In this document: in pieces, positions 1 to 10,334 of the stretch
How positions within the stretch are numbered: position 1 is the first letter of the stretch
Layout: every line of letters starts with the position of its first letter
From: Candidatus Omnitrophota bacterium
Lineage (GTDB): Bacteria; Omnitrophota; Gorgyraeia; 2-02-FULL-51-18
Assembly (NCBI GenBank): GCA_016180585.1
Contig: JACPAX010000060.1
Coordinates: forward strand, 1-37,594
Length of the DNA: 37,594 nucleotides
Reading direction: 5' to 3'
Position numbers and translations under genes: made by a program
The notes under the pieces: generated by a model
Database searches by the model: none
Told to the model about the DNA's origin: nothing
Seen by the model: the letters and a program-made list of their open reading frames with translations, nothing else

Positions 1-33
1 AAGTCGTTCGAAGAGATTATGGATATGGCATAG
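1..33 (+). CDS. ilvB: Acetolactate synthase large subunit, C-terminal end (partial)
   Basis: Only the last ten codons and a TAG stop are in the window, reading KSFEEIMDMA. The identification rests on position: the next gene is the acetolactate synthase small subunit, and ilvB directly precedes ilvN in most bacteria. Ten residues are too few to prove the family. If correct, the gene supplies the ThDP-dependent catalytic subunit for the first common step of valine, leucine and isoleucine synthesis. Confidence 0.4.
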   Translation, partial: KSFEEIMDMA

Positions 34-37
34 ATGC

Positions 38-156
38 GTTCAGAGTTCAGAGCTCGGAGTTCGGAGACAGTTTTTGAGTTGTGTAGTTCGGAGATGTTTT
101 TCTCCGAACTTAAAAACTCTTTACTGTCTCCGAACTCCGAACTCCCAACTCCGAAC
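38..156. repeat. Inverted short-word repeat (GTTCGGA family), ilvB-ilvN gap
   Basis: The gap holds a degenerate repeat built on GTTCGGA and GTTCAGA words. The left arm at 38-70 and the right arm at 124-156 are reverse complements at 29 of 33 positions. Between them a second perfect 10-bp hairpin (84-93 with 101-110) has a 7-nt loop. The whole gap could therefore form a nested hairpin in RNA or a cruciform in DNA. The right arm ends 11 nt before the ilvN start codon. The layout resembles the other word-repeat loci in this window, although the words differ. Confidence 0.75.
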
Positions 157-167
157 TAAGGAAAAGT

Positions 168-683
168 ATGGCCATTCACGAACAAACACCGATTCAAGAG
201 CATATCTTCTCCGTGTTGGTCGAGAATCGTCCCGGTGTTCTGTCGCATGTCGTCGGACTTTTTTCGGCGCGCGGATTCAACATCGATTCTCTGGCCGTCG
301 GCGAGACCGAGGACCCGACGATGTCGCGGATTACGCTGGCGTCGCGCGGCGACGAACGCACGCTCGAGCAGATCAAAAAACAGCTCAACAAGCTCATCGA
401 CGTCATCAAGGTCCACGATCTAACCGAGGAGCCCTTTGTCGACCGCGAGCTGATGCTCGTGAAGATGAAAAACGCCCCCGCGGTCAAAGACGCGCTGAAG
501 GCCCTTCTGGCCAAGTACCGGATGCAGGTCTCGGATGAAAACGAGAAAGTCCTGCTCCTCGAATGCGCCGAGACGAGGGAGAACACCAAAAAGATCTTTG
601 AAGCGCTTAAAAAAATAGGAATCACGGAAATCGCGCAGACCGGAGCCGTGGCGCTGTCGAAAAAAGCCCCAAAGGACTATTGA
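168..683 (+). CDS. ilvN: Acetolactate synthase small (regulatory) subunit
   Basis: A 171-residue protein of the IlvN/IlvH family, which binds the large subunit, stimulates it and confers feedback control by valine. The N-terminal ACT domain is clear: residues 12-28 read IFSVLVENRPGVLSHVV, followed by GLFSARGFNIDSLAVG, the classic effector-binding strand-loop-helix. The C-terminal half (from about residue 85, VDRELMLVK) matches the second ACT-like domain of the family. Length is typical (160-175 aa). The ATG at 168 is preceded by AAGGAAAAG, an acceptable ribosome binding site. It follows the end of ilvB and precedes ilvC, giving an ilvBNC-leuA order. The family assignment is secure; valine sensitivity is inferred. 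Confidence 0.95.
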   Translation: MAIHEQTPIQEHIFSVLVENRPGVLSHVVGLFSARGFNIDSLAVGETEDPTMSRITLASRGDERTLEQIKKQLNKLIDVIKVHDLTEEPFVDRELMLVKMKNAPAVKDALKALLAKYRMQVSDENEKVLLLECAETRENTKKIFEALKKIGITEIAQTGAVALSKKAPKDY

Positions 684-694
684 GTCGCAACCTA

Positions 695-786
695 GCGACG
701 GGTGACGCCGAAGGGGAGGCCTCCGCCGCGCGGAGTGCAAATTGACACGAGCACGGCGGAGTCCCGCAGGCGGCAGGACCCGTCGC
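695..786 (+). promoter_or_regulatory. Structured RNA leader before ilvC; glycine-riboswitch-like core (candidate)
   Basis: The ilvN-ilvC gap folds on paper into a closed multi-stem RNA. A perfect 9-bp outer stem pairs 695-703 (GCGACGGGT) with 778-786. Inside it, CTCCGCCG at 721-728 pairs with CGGCGGAG at 754-761, capped by GTGC/GCAC (735-738 with 751-754). The motifs GCCGAAGGGG (707-716) and AGGCnnnAGGAC (769-780) match the two most conserved strings of glycine riboswitch aptamers, in the right order and flanking a stem. The usual P2 helix (GAGAG/CUCUC) is not well formed, so a diverged relative or an unrelated fold is possible. The structure ends 5 nt before the ilvC Shine-Dalgarno sequence, which suggests translational control. 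Confidence 0.45.
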
Positions 787-806
787 CCTATTCAGGAGGG
801 AAATCA

Positions 807-1793
807 ATGGCTAAGATTTACTACGACAACGACGCGGATTTGTCTTTGATCACAAGCAAAACGGTGGGCGTGATCGGCTACGGGATCCAGGGCCGCGGCC
901 AGGCGCTGAACTTGAGGGACAGCGGCGTCAAGGTCGTCGTCTCCCAGAGGCCCGGCGGCCCGAATTATGAGATCGCCAAAAAAGACGGATTCCAGCCGGT
1001 GGAGGCGTCCGAGGCGGCCCGCCGGTCGGACATCGTCATCATTCTCGCGCAGGACCCTCTGCAGACCGAGATCTACAAGAACTCGGTGCTCCCTCATCTG
1101 ACGAAGGGCAAGGCGCTCGCGTTTTCGCACGGGTTTAACATTCATTTCAAACAGATCGTGCCCCCGAAGTTTGTCGACGTGTTCATGGTGGCGCCGAAGG
1201 GCCCCGGCAGCCTCGTCCGCCGGCTGTATGAGGAGGGAAAAGGCGTGCCGTGCCTGGTGGCCGTGCATCAGGACGCGACAAAAAACTGCAAGAAGATCGC
1301 GCTCGCCTACGCGAAGGCGCTGGGCGGGACGCGGGCCGGCGTGATCGAGACGACCTTCAAGGAAGAAACGGAGACCGACCTTTTCGGCGAACAGACGGTG
1401 CTCTGCGGAGGCGTGAGCGCCTTGATCAAGGCGGGTTTCGAGACGCTCGTCCGGGCGGGGTATCAACCGGAGGTCGCTTATTTCGAATGTCTCCATGAGC
1501 TCAAGCTCATCACCGACATGATTTATGCCTCGGGGATACAGGGGATGCGCAAAAGAGTTTCCGACACCGCCGAGTACGGCGATGTCACGCGCGGGCCCCG
1601 TGTCGTCAACCAAAAAACGCGGCAGGAGATGAAAAAAATCCTCAGTGAGATCCAAAAAGGAAAATTCGCCAGAGAATTCCTGGCCGACTACAAAAGCGGC
1701 AAGAAAAACTTCGAAAAGCTGCGCCACGCGGACGACAAGCACCCCATCGAAGAGGTCGGCGCCAAGCTTCGCGGCATGATGAAGTGGATGTGA
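807..1793 (+). CDS. ilvC: Ketol-acid reductoisomerase (class I)
   Basis: A 328-residue class I KARI, catalysing isomerisation and reduction of acetolactate or acetohydroxybutyrate in valine/isoleucine synthesis. The Rossmann motif GYGIQG is at residues 24-29, the catalytic-region His is in SHGF (about 108), and metal-site motifs [11 protein letters not shown] and [10 protein letters not shown] are intact. Start at 807 is chosen because AGGAGGG lies 6 nt upstream; the open frame extends to 702 but that part is the structured leader. The cofactor loop (residues 46-54, SQRPGGPNY) lacks the serine-rich signature (for example GSASW) of ordinary NADPH enzymes, so cofactor preference may differ. Family assignment is secure; cofactor use is inferred. 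Confidence 0.95.
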   Translation: MAKIYYDNDADLSLITSKTVGVIGYGIQGRGQALNLRDSGVKVVVSQRPGGPNYEIAKKDGFQPVEASEAARRSDIVIILAQDPLQTEIYKNSVLPHLTKGKALAFSHGFNIHFKQIVPPKFVDVFMVAPKGPGSLVRRLYEEGKGVPCLVAVHQDATKNCKKIALAYAKALGGTRAGVIETTFKEETETDLFGEQTVLCGGVSALIKAGFETLVRAGYQPEVAYFECLHELKLITDMIYASGIQGMRKRVSDTAEYGDVTRGPRVVNQKTRQEMKKILSEIQKGKFAREFLADYKSGKKNFEKLRHADDKHPIEEVGAKLRGMMKWM

Positions 1794-1797
1794 ACAA

Positions 1798-2017
1798 GAA
1801 ACAGGAAGCACGAAACATGAAGCAGGAAGCATGAAACACGAAGCACGAAGCATGAGACATGAAGCATGAGACATGAAGCATGAGACATGAAGCATGAGAC
1901 ATGAAGCATGAGACATGAGGCATGAAGCATGATAAAAGAACTATCTTTTCATGCTTCATGCTTCCTGCTTCCTGCTTCATGTCTCATGTTTCATGCCTCA
2001 TGCTTCCTGCTTCATAC
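1798..2017. repeat. Heptad repeat array, CATGARR words, in long inverted arms (ilvC-leuA gap)
   Basis: Almost the whole 247-nt gap is made of 7-nt words close to CATGAAG, CATGAGA and CAGGAAG on the left (about 1798-1931), and their complements (CTTCATG, CTTCCTG) on the right (1950-2017). The centre is a hairpin: GCATGAAGCATG at 1920-1931 pairs perfectly with 1950-1961, and AAAAGA at 1934-1939 pairs with TCTTTT at 1944-1949. A 28-nt core at 1927-1954 recurs at 29974-30001 with only two base differences. No protein-coding sense is apparent. The array ends about 23 nt before the leuA ATG. It resembles in style the heptanucleotide STRR repeats described in cyanobacteria. Confidence 0.85.
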
Positions 2018-2040
2018 GTTTCAACCGGATAGATTGAATA

Positions 2041-3597
<1,557 letters not shown>

Positions 3598-3600
3598 CGT

Positions 3601-4449
3601 TTGAAGGAAAATTGCGACGTCTACGGCATTTTTGGGAACCCCGTCGCCCATTCCCTGTCCCCGCATCTGCACAACACCTTGTTTGGGGCGTTTGGGATCA
3701 ACGCCGTCTACGCGGCGTTTCCGGTCGGACGGCGTTCGCTCGGGATGGCCTTCGAGGGGATGCGCGCGCTGGGAATCCGCGGGGTGAATCTCACGATCCC
3801 GTTCAAAGAGGAGGCGCTGAATTTTATCGACGAGATCCCGGAGGACCTGGACCGCTGCGTGGGGGCGATCAACACCGTGGTCAACCGGGAGGGGAGACTC
3901 TTCGGTTACAACACGGACGGCCGCGGGTTCCTGACGGCGGCGCGGGAGGAGCTGGGTTTTAACCCCGAAGGCAAAAAGGTCCTTGTCCTCGGCGCGGGAG
4001 GGGCGGCCCGCGGGGTGGGTTCGGCCCTCGCGATCGCGCACGCCGAAGCGTTGTGGTTTTATAACCGCACCCTTTCCCGGGCCGGGGGGCTGGCCGATTA
4101 TCTGACCGGCTATTTCCCGGAGACCCAAATCAAAGCGCTGGGTTCCCCGGAAAATCTGCCGGCTCAAAAAATAGACCTGGTGGTCAACGCGACCTCCTGC
4201 GGAATGCGGGCGGGGGACCCCTCTCCCTTTGATTTCCGGTTTCTCGAAGGAAAGGCCGCCGTTTACGATTTGATTTACAGTCCGGCCGAGACGATTTTTC
4301 TCAAAGACGCCAGGCGTCTCGGGTTTCCGGTCGCCAACGGCCTGGGGATGCTCGCCGCTCAGGCCGCGCTGTCTTTTGAGCTGTGGACGGGCCGTCACGA
4401 CGGCGTGCGGGAGAAAATGCTCGAGACGCTCAAGGCATGCTCCCGCTGA
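3601..4449 (+). CDS. aroE: Shikimate dehydrogenase
   Basis: A 282-residue NADP-dependent shikimate dehydrogenase, reducing 3-dehydroshikimate. Substrate residues are visible: SLSP at 18-21, the catalytic Lys69 in NLTIPFKEE and Asp106 in GYNTDGRG. The dinucleotide-binding loop is VLGAGGAARG (129-138), and NATSCGM and NGLGMLAAQAA are the usual later motifs. The start appears to be a TTG at 3601, three bases after the leuA stop; no in-frame ATG is available nearby without losing the substrate motif. The end overlaps the prepilin peptidase start by 13 nt. It belongs with aroC and aroK downstream in the chorismate pathway. Confidence 0.93.
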   Translation: MKENCDVYGIFGNPVAHSLSPHLHNTLFGAFGINAVYAAFPVGRRSLGMAFEGMRALGIRGVNLTIPFKEEALNFIDEIPEDLDRCVGAINTVVNREGRLFGYNTDGRGFLTAAREELGFNPEGKKVLVLGAGGAARGVGSALAIAHAEALWFYNRTLSRAGGLADYLTGYFPETQIKALGSPENLPAQKIDLVVNATSCGMRAGDPSPFDFRFLEGKAAVYDLIYSPAETIFLKDARRLGFPVANGLGMLAAQAALSFELWTGRHDGVREKMLETLKACSR

Positions 4450-5210
4450 TTCTTTTCGCCTTCGGGGCGATAGTCGGGAGCTTTCTCAACGTCTGCATCC
4501 TGCGGCTTCCGAAGGAAGAGTCGGTGGTTTTTCCGGGCTCCCACTGCATGGCCTGCGGGAAGCCGGTCGCGTGGCGCGACAACGTCCCCTTGGTGAGTTT
4601 TTTCGTCCTGAAGGGCAAGTGCCGGTCCTGCGGGCGGAGGATCTCCCGGCAGTATTTCGTCGTGGAGCTTGCGACGGCCCTTCTCTTCGCCGGGTTTTTT
4701 TATTTTTTCACGCCGCCCGCGAAGGCGGCCGTGTATCTTGCGATGACGCTGGCGCTTCTGGTGGAGAGCGTCATCGACTGGAGACACAAGATCATCCCGG
4801 ACGAGATCACTTTTCCGGGGATCCTCTTCGGGATCGTGGCCTCGGCGTTTTTCCCGGTGATCCACGGGGAATTTTTCTGGGCCCGCGGGTTCGCGCAGGC
4901 GCTCATCGGCGCGGCCCTCGGCGCGGGTCTTCTCATCGCGGTGGGGACGCTCGCGGAGCTCGTGATGAAAAAAGAGGCGATGGGCGGCGGGGACGTGAAA
5001 CTTTTGGCGATGATCGGCGCCGTCGTTGGCTGGCAGGGGGTGCTGTGGACGGTCTTTGTTTCCTCGCTCGTCGGGACGGGGGTCGGCCTGTATTTGAGAG
5101 TGAAAAAGGGCGAAGCAGCGATCCCCTTCGGACCGTTTCTGGCGATCGGCGCTTTCCTCTATCTTTTTTTCGGAAAGGAAGTCATCGCTTGGTATCTGGG
5201 AATTCTATAG
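4437..5210 (+). CDS. pilD: Prepilin peptidase / N-methyltransferase (A24)
   Basis: A 257-residue inner-membrane aspartic protease that cleaves and N-methylates type IV pilin-like precursors for pili or type II secretion. The N-terminal domain has the four-cysteine zinc site (Cys37, 40, 62 and 65) and the GSFLNVCILRLP start typical of the bifunctional PilD type. The catalytic aspartates are Asp114 (SVIDWRH) and Asp186 in GGGD. Several hydrophobic segments fit the multi-span membrane topology. The ATG at 4437 begins directly with the family's N-terminus and overlaps aroE. Presence between aro genes implies co-transcription and not a shared function; no pilin is in the window. Confidence 0.93.
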   Translation: MLPLILFAFGAIVGSFLNVCILRLPKEESVVFPGSHCMACGKPVAWRDNVPLVSFFVLKGKCRSCGRRISRQYFVVELATALLFAGFFYFFTPPAKAAVYLAMTLALLVESVIDWRHKIIPDEITFPGILFGIVASAFFPVIHGEFFWARGFAQALIGAALGAGLLIAVGTLAELVMKKEAMGGGDVKLLAMIGAVVGWQGVLWTVFVSSLVGTGVGLYLRVKKGEAAIPFGPFLAIGAFLYLFFGKEVIAWYLGIL

Positions 5211-5223
5211 GGAGACAGGCAAA

Positions 5224-6348
<1,125 letters not shown>

Positions 6349-6366
6349 AATTTTCTATCCGGGGAT

Positions 6367-6900
6367 ATGATTTTAAAAAACATCGTACTGATCGGATTCA
6401 TGGGCACCGGGAAGACCAGCGTCGGGAAGATTCTCGCCTCGAGGCTGGGGCGCCGCGTGATCGATATCGATCGTTTCATCGAGACGTCCGAAAAAAAGAA
6501 GATCCGCGAGATTTTTGAAAAAGAGGGGGAGGCCCGTTTCCGGGTTCTTGAAAAAGAAGCCGTGGGCGTCGTCGCGCGTCAGACGGGTGTTGTCATCACG
6601 ACGGGGGGAGGGGTCGTGCTGGACCCGGAGAATGTCCGGGCGCTCCGCCGGAACGGGGTGCTCGTGGAGCTTACCGCGACTCCCGAGACGGTATTTCGCC
6701 GCGTCAAAGACTCCGCGCGCCGGCCGCTTTTGGGCGGCGGCGATTTGATGGCCAGGATTCGGGAGCTTTATGAACCGAGAAGGGCCCTCTACGGGCAGAG
6801 CGATTACCATTTTTCGACGGACGGGCGCTCTCCTTCCGAAGCGGCCGACGAAATTTTTGAGAAATTGAAAGGGCCCCTGGCGCTTGAAAACGGCGGATGA
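6367..6900 (+). CDS. aroK: Shikimate kinase
   Basis: A 177-residue nucleoside monophosphate kinase-like enzyme phosphorylating shikimate. The P-loop GFMGTGKTS is at residues 10-18, followed by DIDRFIE with the shikimate-binding Asp, and TTGGGVVL with the glycine-rich substrate loop. A later RRPLL motif fits the lid. Length is standard. The ATG at 6367 has GGGGAT upstream. Its end overlaps the next gene's TTG start by 17 nt, so translation is likely coupled to dprA. With aroE and aroC it gives three of the shikimate-pathway steps in this cluster. Confidence 0.95.
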   Translation: MILKNIVLIGFMGTGKTSVGKILASRLGRRVIDIDRFIETSEKKKIREIFEKEGEARFRVLEKEAVGVVARQTGVVITTGGGVVLDPENVRALRRNGVLVELTATPETVFRRVKDSARRPLLGGGDLMARIRELYEPRRALYGQSDYHFSTDGRSPSEAADEIFEKLKGPLALENGG

Positions 6901-8002
6901 GTTGGTGCAGGTCGTGGCGCTGAGCCTGGTCGAAAATCTCGGTCCCGTCACGTTCAAGAAGCTGGTCGAAGAATTCGGGAGCGTCCAGGCCGTCTGGGAG
7001 GCCGGCAAGCGCGGTCTCTCGCGTCTGGCGAGAGTTAAAAAGATAGCGGCAAACGTTCCGCGGGATCTCGGGTCCGAAGCGTTTTTGGACCGGGCGGCCG
7101 AGGAGATCAAGACGGCCGGCGACCACGGCGTCGAGATCGTGACTTTTTTTGACGCGCGGTATCCCGCGGATTTAAAAGAAATCTTCGATCCGCCGATCCT
7201 TCTTTACGTGCAGGGAGACCTTCCGGAAGAGGGGCTGCCGGAGATCGCCGTCATCGGATCGCGCGAGGCGTCGCTCTACGGGGCGAGAATGGCGCGGTCG
7301 ATCGCCAGGGGCTTGGCCGCCGCCGGCGCGGCGGTGGTCAGCGGCATGGCCCGGGGCGTCGATTCCCAGGCGCACGAGGGGGCGCTCGAGGCGGACGGGG
7401 TCACGGTCGCGGTCTTGGGAGGGGGGCTGTCCCGTCTCTATCCTCCGGAGAACCGGAGGCTTGCCGCGCGCATCGCCAAAAAGGGGGCTGTGATTTCCGA
7501 GTATCCGATGCGCCGGTTTCCCGAGCCGGGAAATTTTCCCGTGAGGAATCGCATCATCAGCGGCCTCTCCCGCGCGGTCGTGGTGGTCGAGGCGAGGGAA
7601 AAGAGCGGCGCGCTCATCACGGTGGACGCGGCCCTTGAGCAGGGGCGCGACGTCTTCGCGGTGCCCGGAAACGCCGACTCGGCCAGGTCCAGGGGGACCA
7701 ACCGGCTTTTAAAGCAGGGCGCCAAGCTCGCCGAATCCGCCGAGGATATTTTGGAAGAGCTGGGACTTCAAAAAATCGGGACGGCCCGCGCGGGAGTCTC
7801 CGGGAAGCAAAACCCCCGGGCGGAGGTCCTCACGGAAGCCGAGCGGAGTGTTTTATCTTTTTTTGATTCGGAACCGCTGTCCGCGGACGAGCTTGTCGAC
7901 AAGAGCGGCCTGGCGGCAAGCCAGGTGGTCGGCACGCTTCTGTCGCTTGAGATGAAACGGCGGGTCCGCAAAGAACCCGGCAATTTTTTCGTGAAAAGAT
8001 AA
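6884..8002 (+). CDS. dprA: DNA-processing protein DprA
   Basis: A 372-residue DprA/Smf protein, which loads RecA on incoming single-stranded DNA during natural transformation. The N-terminal part has a helix-hairpin-like segment (ENLGPVTFKKLVEEFGS). The Rossmann core is evident: AVIGSREAS, VVSGMARGVDSQAHEGAL, GVTVAVLGGG, SEYP and FPVRNRIISGLS. The C-terminal 60 residues look like the winged-helix domain (SADELVDKSGLAASQVVGTLLSLE). The start is probably the TTG at 6884; a GTG at 6905 is an alternative. The order dprA-topA-xer is widely conserved. No other competence gene except the prepilin peptidase is present. Confidence 0.93.
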   Translation: MKTADELVQVVALSLVENLGPVTFKKLVEEFGSVQAVWEAGKRGLSRLARVKKIAANVPRDLGSEAFLDRAAEEIKTAGDHGVEIVTFFDARYPADLKEIFDPPILLYVQGDLPEEGLPEIAVIGSREASLYGARMARSIARGLAAAGAAVVSGMARGVDSQAHEGALEADGVTVAVLGGGLSRLYPPENRRLAARIAKKGAVISEYPMRRFPEPGNFPVRNRIISGLSRAVVVVEAREKSGALITVDAALEQGRDVFAVPGNADSARSRGTNRLLKQGAKLAESAEDILEELGLQKIGTARAGVSGKQNPRAEVLTEAERSVLSFFDSEPLSADELVDKSGLAASQVVGTLLSLEMKRRVRKEPGNFFVKR

Positions 8003-8018
8003 CAGGCGAATCAATAAA

Positions 8019-10328
8019 ATGGAAAAGGCCATGACCCGTGTGAGCATCCGGTTAAACGGCGAAGAAAAAACCTTCGACGGTCCGTTGTCGCTTGCCGCCC
8101 TCCTCGGGCGCCTGTCGCTCCCCAAAGAGAAAGTCGTCGTCGAGCTCAATCTCGAGATTGTCCCCAGGACGGATTTGGAGGCCCGCGCGCTCAAGGACGG
8201 CGACGAGGTGGAGATCGTCCACTTTGTGGGGGGCGGGTCCGAGCCTAAGGCGCGTGGCCCGGCCGGCGGGGGGGCGCTCGTGATCGTGGAGTCGCCGGCC
8301 AAATGCAAGACGATCCACAAGTATTTGGGGGCCGGCTACGAAGTCGCCGCGTCGATGGGGCACGTGGTGGATCTCCCGAAGAGCCGGATGGGGATCGATG
8401 TCGAGCACGGGTTTGAGCCGCAGTACATCGTCGTGAAGGAAAAGAAAAAGACGCTGGCCGATCTCAAGGCGAAGGCGAAGAATAAGCGCGAGATAATCCT
8501 TGCCTGCGATCCCGATCGCGAGGGAGAGGCGATTAGCTGGCATCTCAAGAACGCGCTTGGCGACGGCAAGAAGGTCTCGCGAGTGGTGTTCCATGAGATT
8601 ACCAAGGATGCGGTGCAAGAGGCCTTCAGGCATCCGACGGAGATCAACATGGACCTTGTGGGCGCCCAGCAGGCCCGTCGGGTGCTCGACCGAATCGTCG
8701 GATATTCCCTGAGCCCGCTTTTATGGCAAAAGGTCGGGCGCGGTCTCTCGGCGGGGCGCGTGCAATCCGTGGCGCTGCGCCTGGTTGTCGACCGGGAACG
8801 CCAGATCCTGGCGTTTTCGACCGAGGAGTACTGGACGATCGAAGCGGACCTAAAAAAGCAAAAGGGCCAGTCCAAGACTTTTGTCGCAAAGCTTGAGAAG
8901 GTCAAAGACCAGAAAGCCCGGATCCCGGACCGGGAGACCGCCGAGGGATATCTCGAGAAAATCAAGGGACGGCCGTTTGTCGTCCGCGACGTCAGGGAGC
9001 AGAGAAAGAAAAAAAATCCCTCCTCGCCGTTTACCACCAGCAAGCTCCAACAGGCGGCGTACAACCTCCTCCGGTTTCCCGCCTCGAAGACGATGCGGAC
9101 GGCGCAGACGCTCTATGAAGGGGTCGAGATCGGCGAAGAGGGCAGCATCGGTCTCATCACTTACATGCGCACGGATTCGGTGCGGATCTCGGACGGGGCG
9201 GTCGCCGAAATTCGGAAGCTGATCCTCGGGGATTTCGGCAAGGCGTACTTGCCGGCAACCCCCCCTGTGTATCGTTCCAAGAAACGGGCGCAGGAAGCGC
9301 ATGAGGCGATACGTCCGACCTCGGCGTTCCGCCGCCCCGAAGACATCGAAAAATATCTGACCCCCGATCAATTCAAGCTCTATCGCCTGATCTGGCGACA
9401 GGCCGTCTCAAGCCAGATGACCCCGGCCGTGATTCGCCAGGAGACTGTGGAAATAGCGGTCGGCCGAAGGTCCGCCGACGCTGCAGCGGCGGAAGATTAT
9501 TTGTTTAAGGCGACGGGAAGCCAGGTGGAATTTGCCGGTTGCCTGGTTCTCCAGGGCCGGTCCGAAGAGGAGGACAATCCGCTTCCCAAACTCAAGGCCG
9601 AAGAGACGCTGGATCTTGTGAAGATCGAGAAACACCAGCATTTCACCAAACCGCCGGCGCGGTATACCGATGCGTCCCTCATCAAGGCCCTTGAAGAAAA
9701 CGGGATCGGACGGCCATCGACGTACGCCCCGATTCTCATGACGCTGACCGGCCGCGATTACGTGCGGCGCGAGGGGGGGAGTCTGGCGCCCACGGAGCTG
9801 GGGATGCTCGTGACGGATCTTCTGGTCAAACATTTTGAGAAGATCATGGATTTTAAATTTACGGCGAACATGGAGGAAGCGCTCGACCGGGTTGAAGAAG
9901 GCGCGATCGAATGGGTCGCGGTGGTGAAGGAGTTTTACGGGATTTTTGACGGGCAGGTGGCGCTTGCCAGAACGGGGATGCAGGCGGTCAAAAAAGAAAA
10001 CGAGCCGACGGACGAGGTATGCGAGAAATGCGGCAAGCCCATGGTGATCAAGTGGGGCAGGCGCGGACGGTTCATGAGCTGTTCGGGGTGGCCCGAATGC
10101 AAAAACGCCAAATCCATTTCGACGGGGATCGCCTGTCCGCAATGCCGCGAGGGCAAGCTCGTCGCCCGCCGCGCGAAATCCGGCAAGGGGCGCCCTTTTT
10201 ACGGCTGCACGCGTTACCCGAACTGCAATTTTATCACCAACAAACTCCCCTCCGCCGCCCCATCGTCGGAGGACGGACCCGCCACGGAACCCTCCAGCGA
10301 CGCCTCCGAGACCGAGCCGACGGCTTGA
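8019..10328 (+). CDS. topA: ThiS-like ubiquitin-fold domain fused to DNA topoisomerase I
   Basis: A 769-residue frame with two parts. Residues 5-73 match the ThiS sulfur-carrier family over its full length (RLNGEEKTF, VVVELNLEIVPR, LKDGDEVEIVHFVGGG), including the terminal Gly-Gly. After a short linker (SEPKARGPAGGG), TopA begins at residue 87 with LVIVESPAK, then the TOPRIM acidic motif DPDREGEA, the catalytic Tyr382 in TYMRTDS, and two C-terminal four-cysteine zinc ribbons. TopA relaxes negative supercoils. No stop separates the two parts. An in-frame GTG at 8280 directly after a run of seven G could start a stand-alone TopA. A one-base loss in that run would end the ThiS part at TGA 8281-8283, overlapping the GTG. 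Start ATG 8019 or 8031. TopA is certain; fusion as expressed is less so. Confidence 0.88.
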   Translation: MEKAMTRVSIRLNGEEKTFDGPLSLAALLGRLSLPKEKVVVELNLEIVPRTDLEARALKDGDEVEIVHFVGGGSEPKARGPAGGGALVIVESPAKCKTIHKYLGAGYEVAASMGHVVDLPKSRMGIDVEHGFEPQYIVVKEKKKTLADLKAKAKNKREIILACDPDREGEAISWHLKNALGDGKKVSRVVFHEITKDAVQEAFRHPTEINMDLVGAQQARRVLDRIVGYSLSPLLWQKVGRGLSAGRVQSVALRLVVDRERQILAFSTEEYWTIEADLKKQKGQSKTFVAKLEKVKDQKARIPDRETAEGYLEKIKGRPFVVRDVREQRKKKNPSSPFTTSKLQQAAYNLLRFPASKTMRTAQTLYEGVEIGEEGSIGLITYMRTDSVRISDGAVAEIRKLILGDFGKAYLPATPPVYRSKKRAQEAHEAIRPTSAFRRPEDIEKYLTPDQFKLYRLIWRQAVSSQMTPAVIRQETVEIAVGRRSADAAAAEDYLFKATGSQVEFAGCLVLQGRSEEEDNPLPKLKAEETLDLVKIEKHQHFTKPPARYTDASLIKALEENGIGRPSTYAPILMTLTGRDYVRREGGSLAPTELGMLVTDLLVKHFEKIMDFKFTANMEEALDRVEEGAIEWVAVVKEFYGIFDGQVALARTGMQAVKKENEPTDEVCEKCGKPMVIKWGRRGRFMSCSGWPECKNAKSISTGIACPQCREGKLVARRAKSGKGRPFYGCTRYPNCNFITNKLPSAAPSSEDGPATEPSSDASETEPTA

Positions 10329-10334
10329 GGTCCC

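Noticed and set aside
742-747. TTGACA as a -35 box upstream of ilvC
   Set aside because: No -10-like sequence occurs 16-19 nt downstream, and the site lies in the apical loop of the predicted leader structure.
1642-1980. Minus-strand Cys/His/Met-rich repeat proteins (three overlapping frames) over the heptad array
   Set aside because: The frames only translate the CATGARR heptads in reverse; a 7-nt period gives a repeating peptide in every frame. There is no start signal and no independent coding support.
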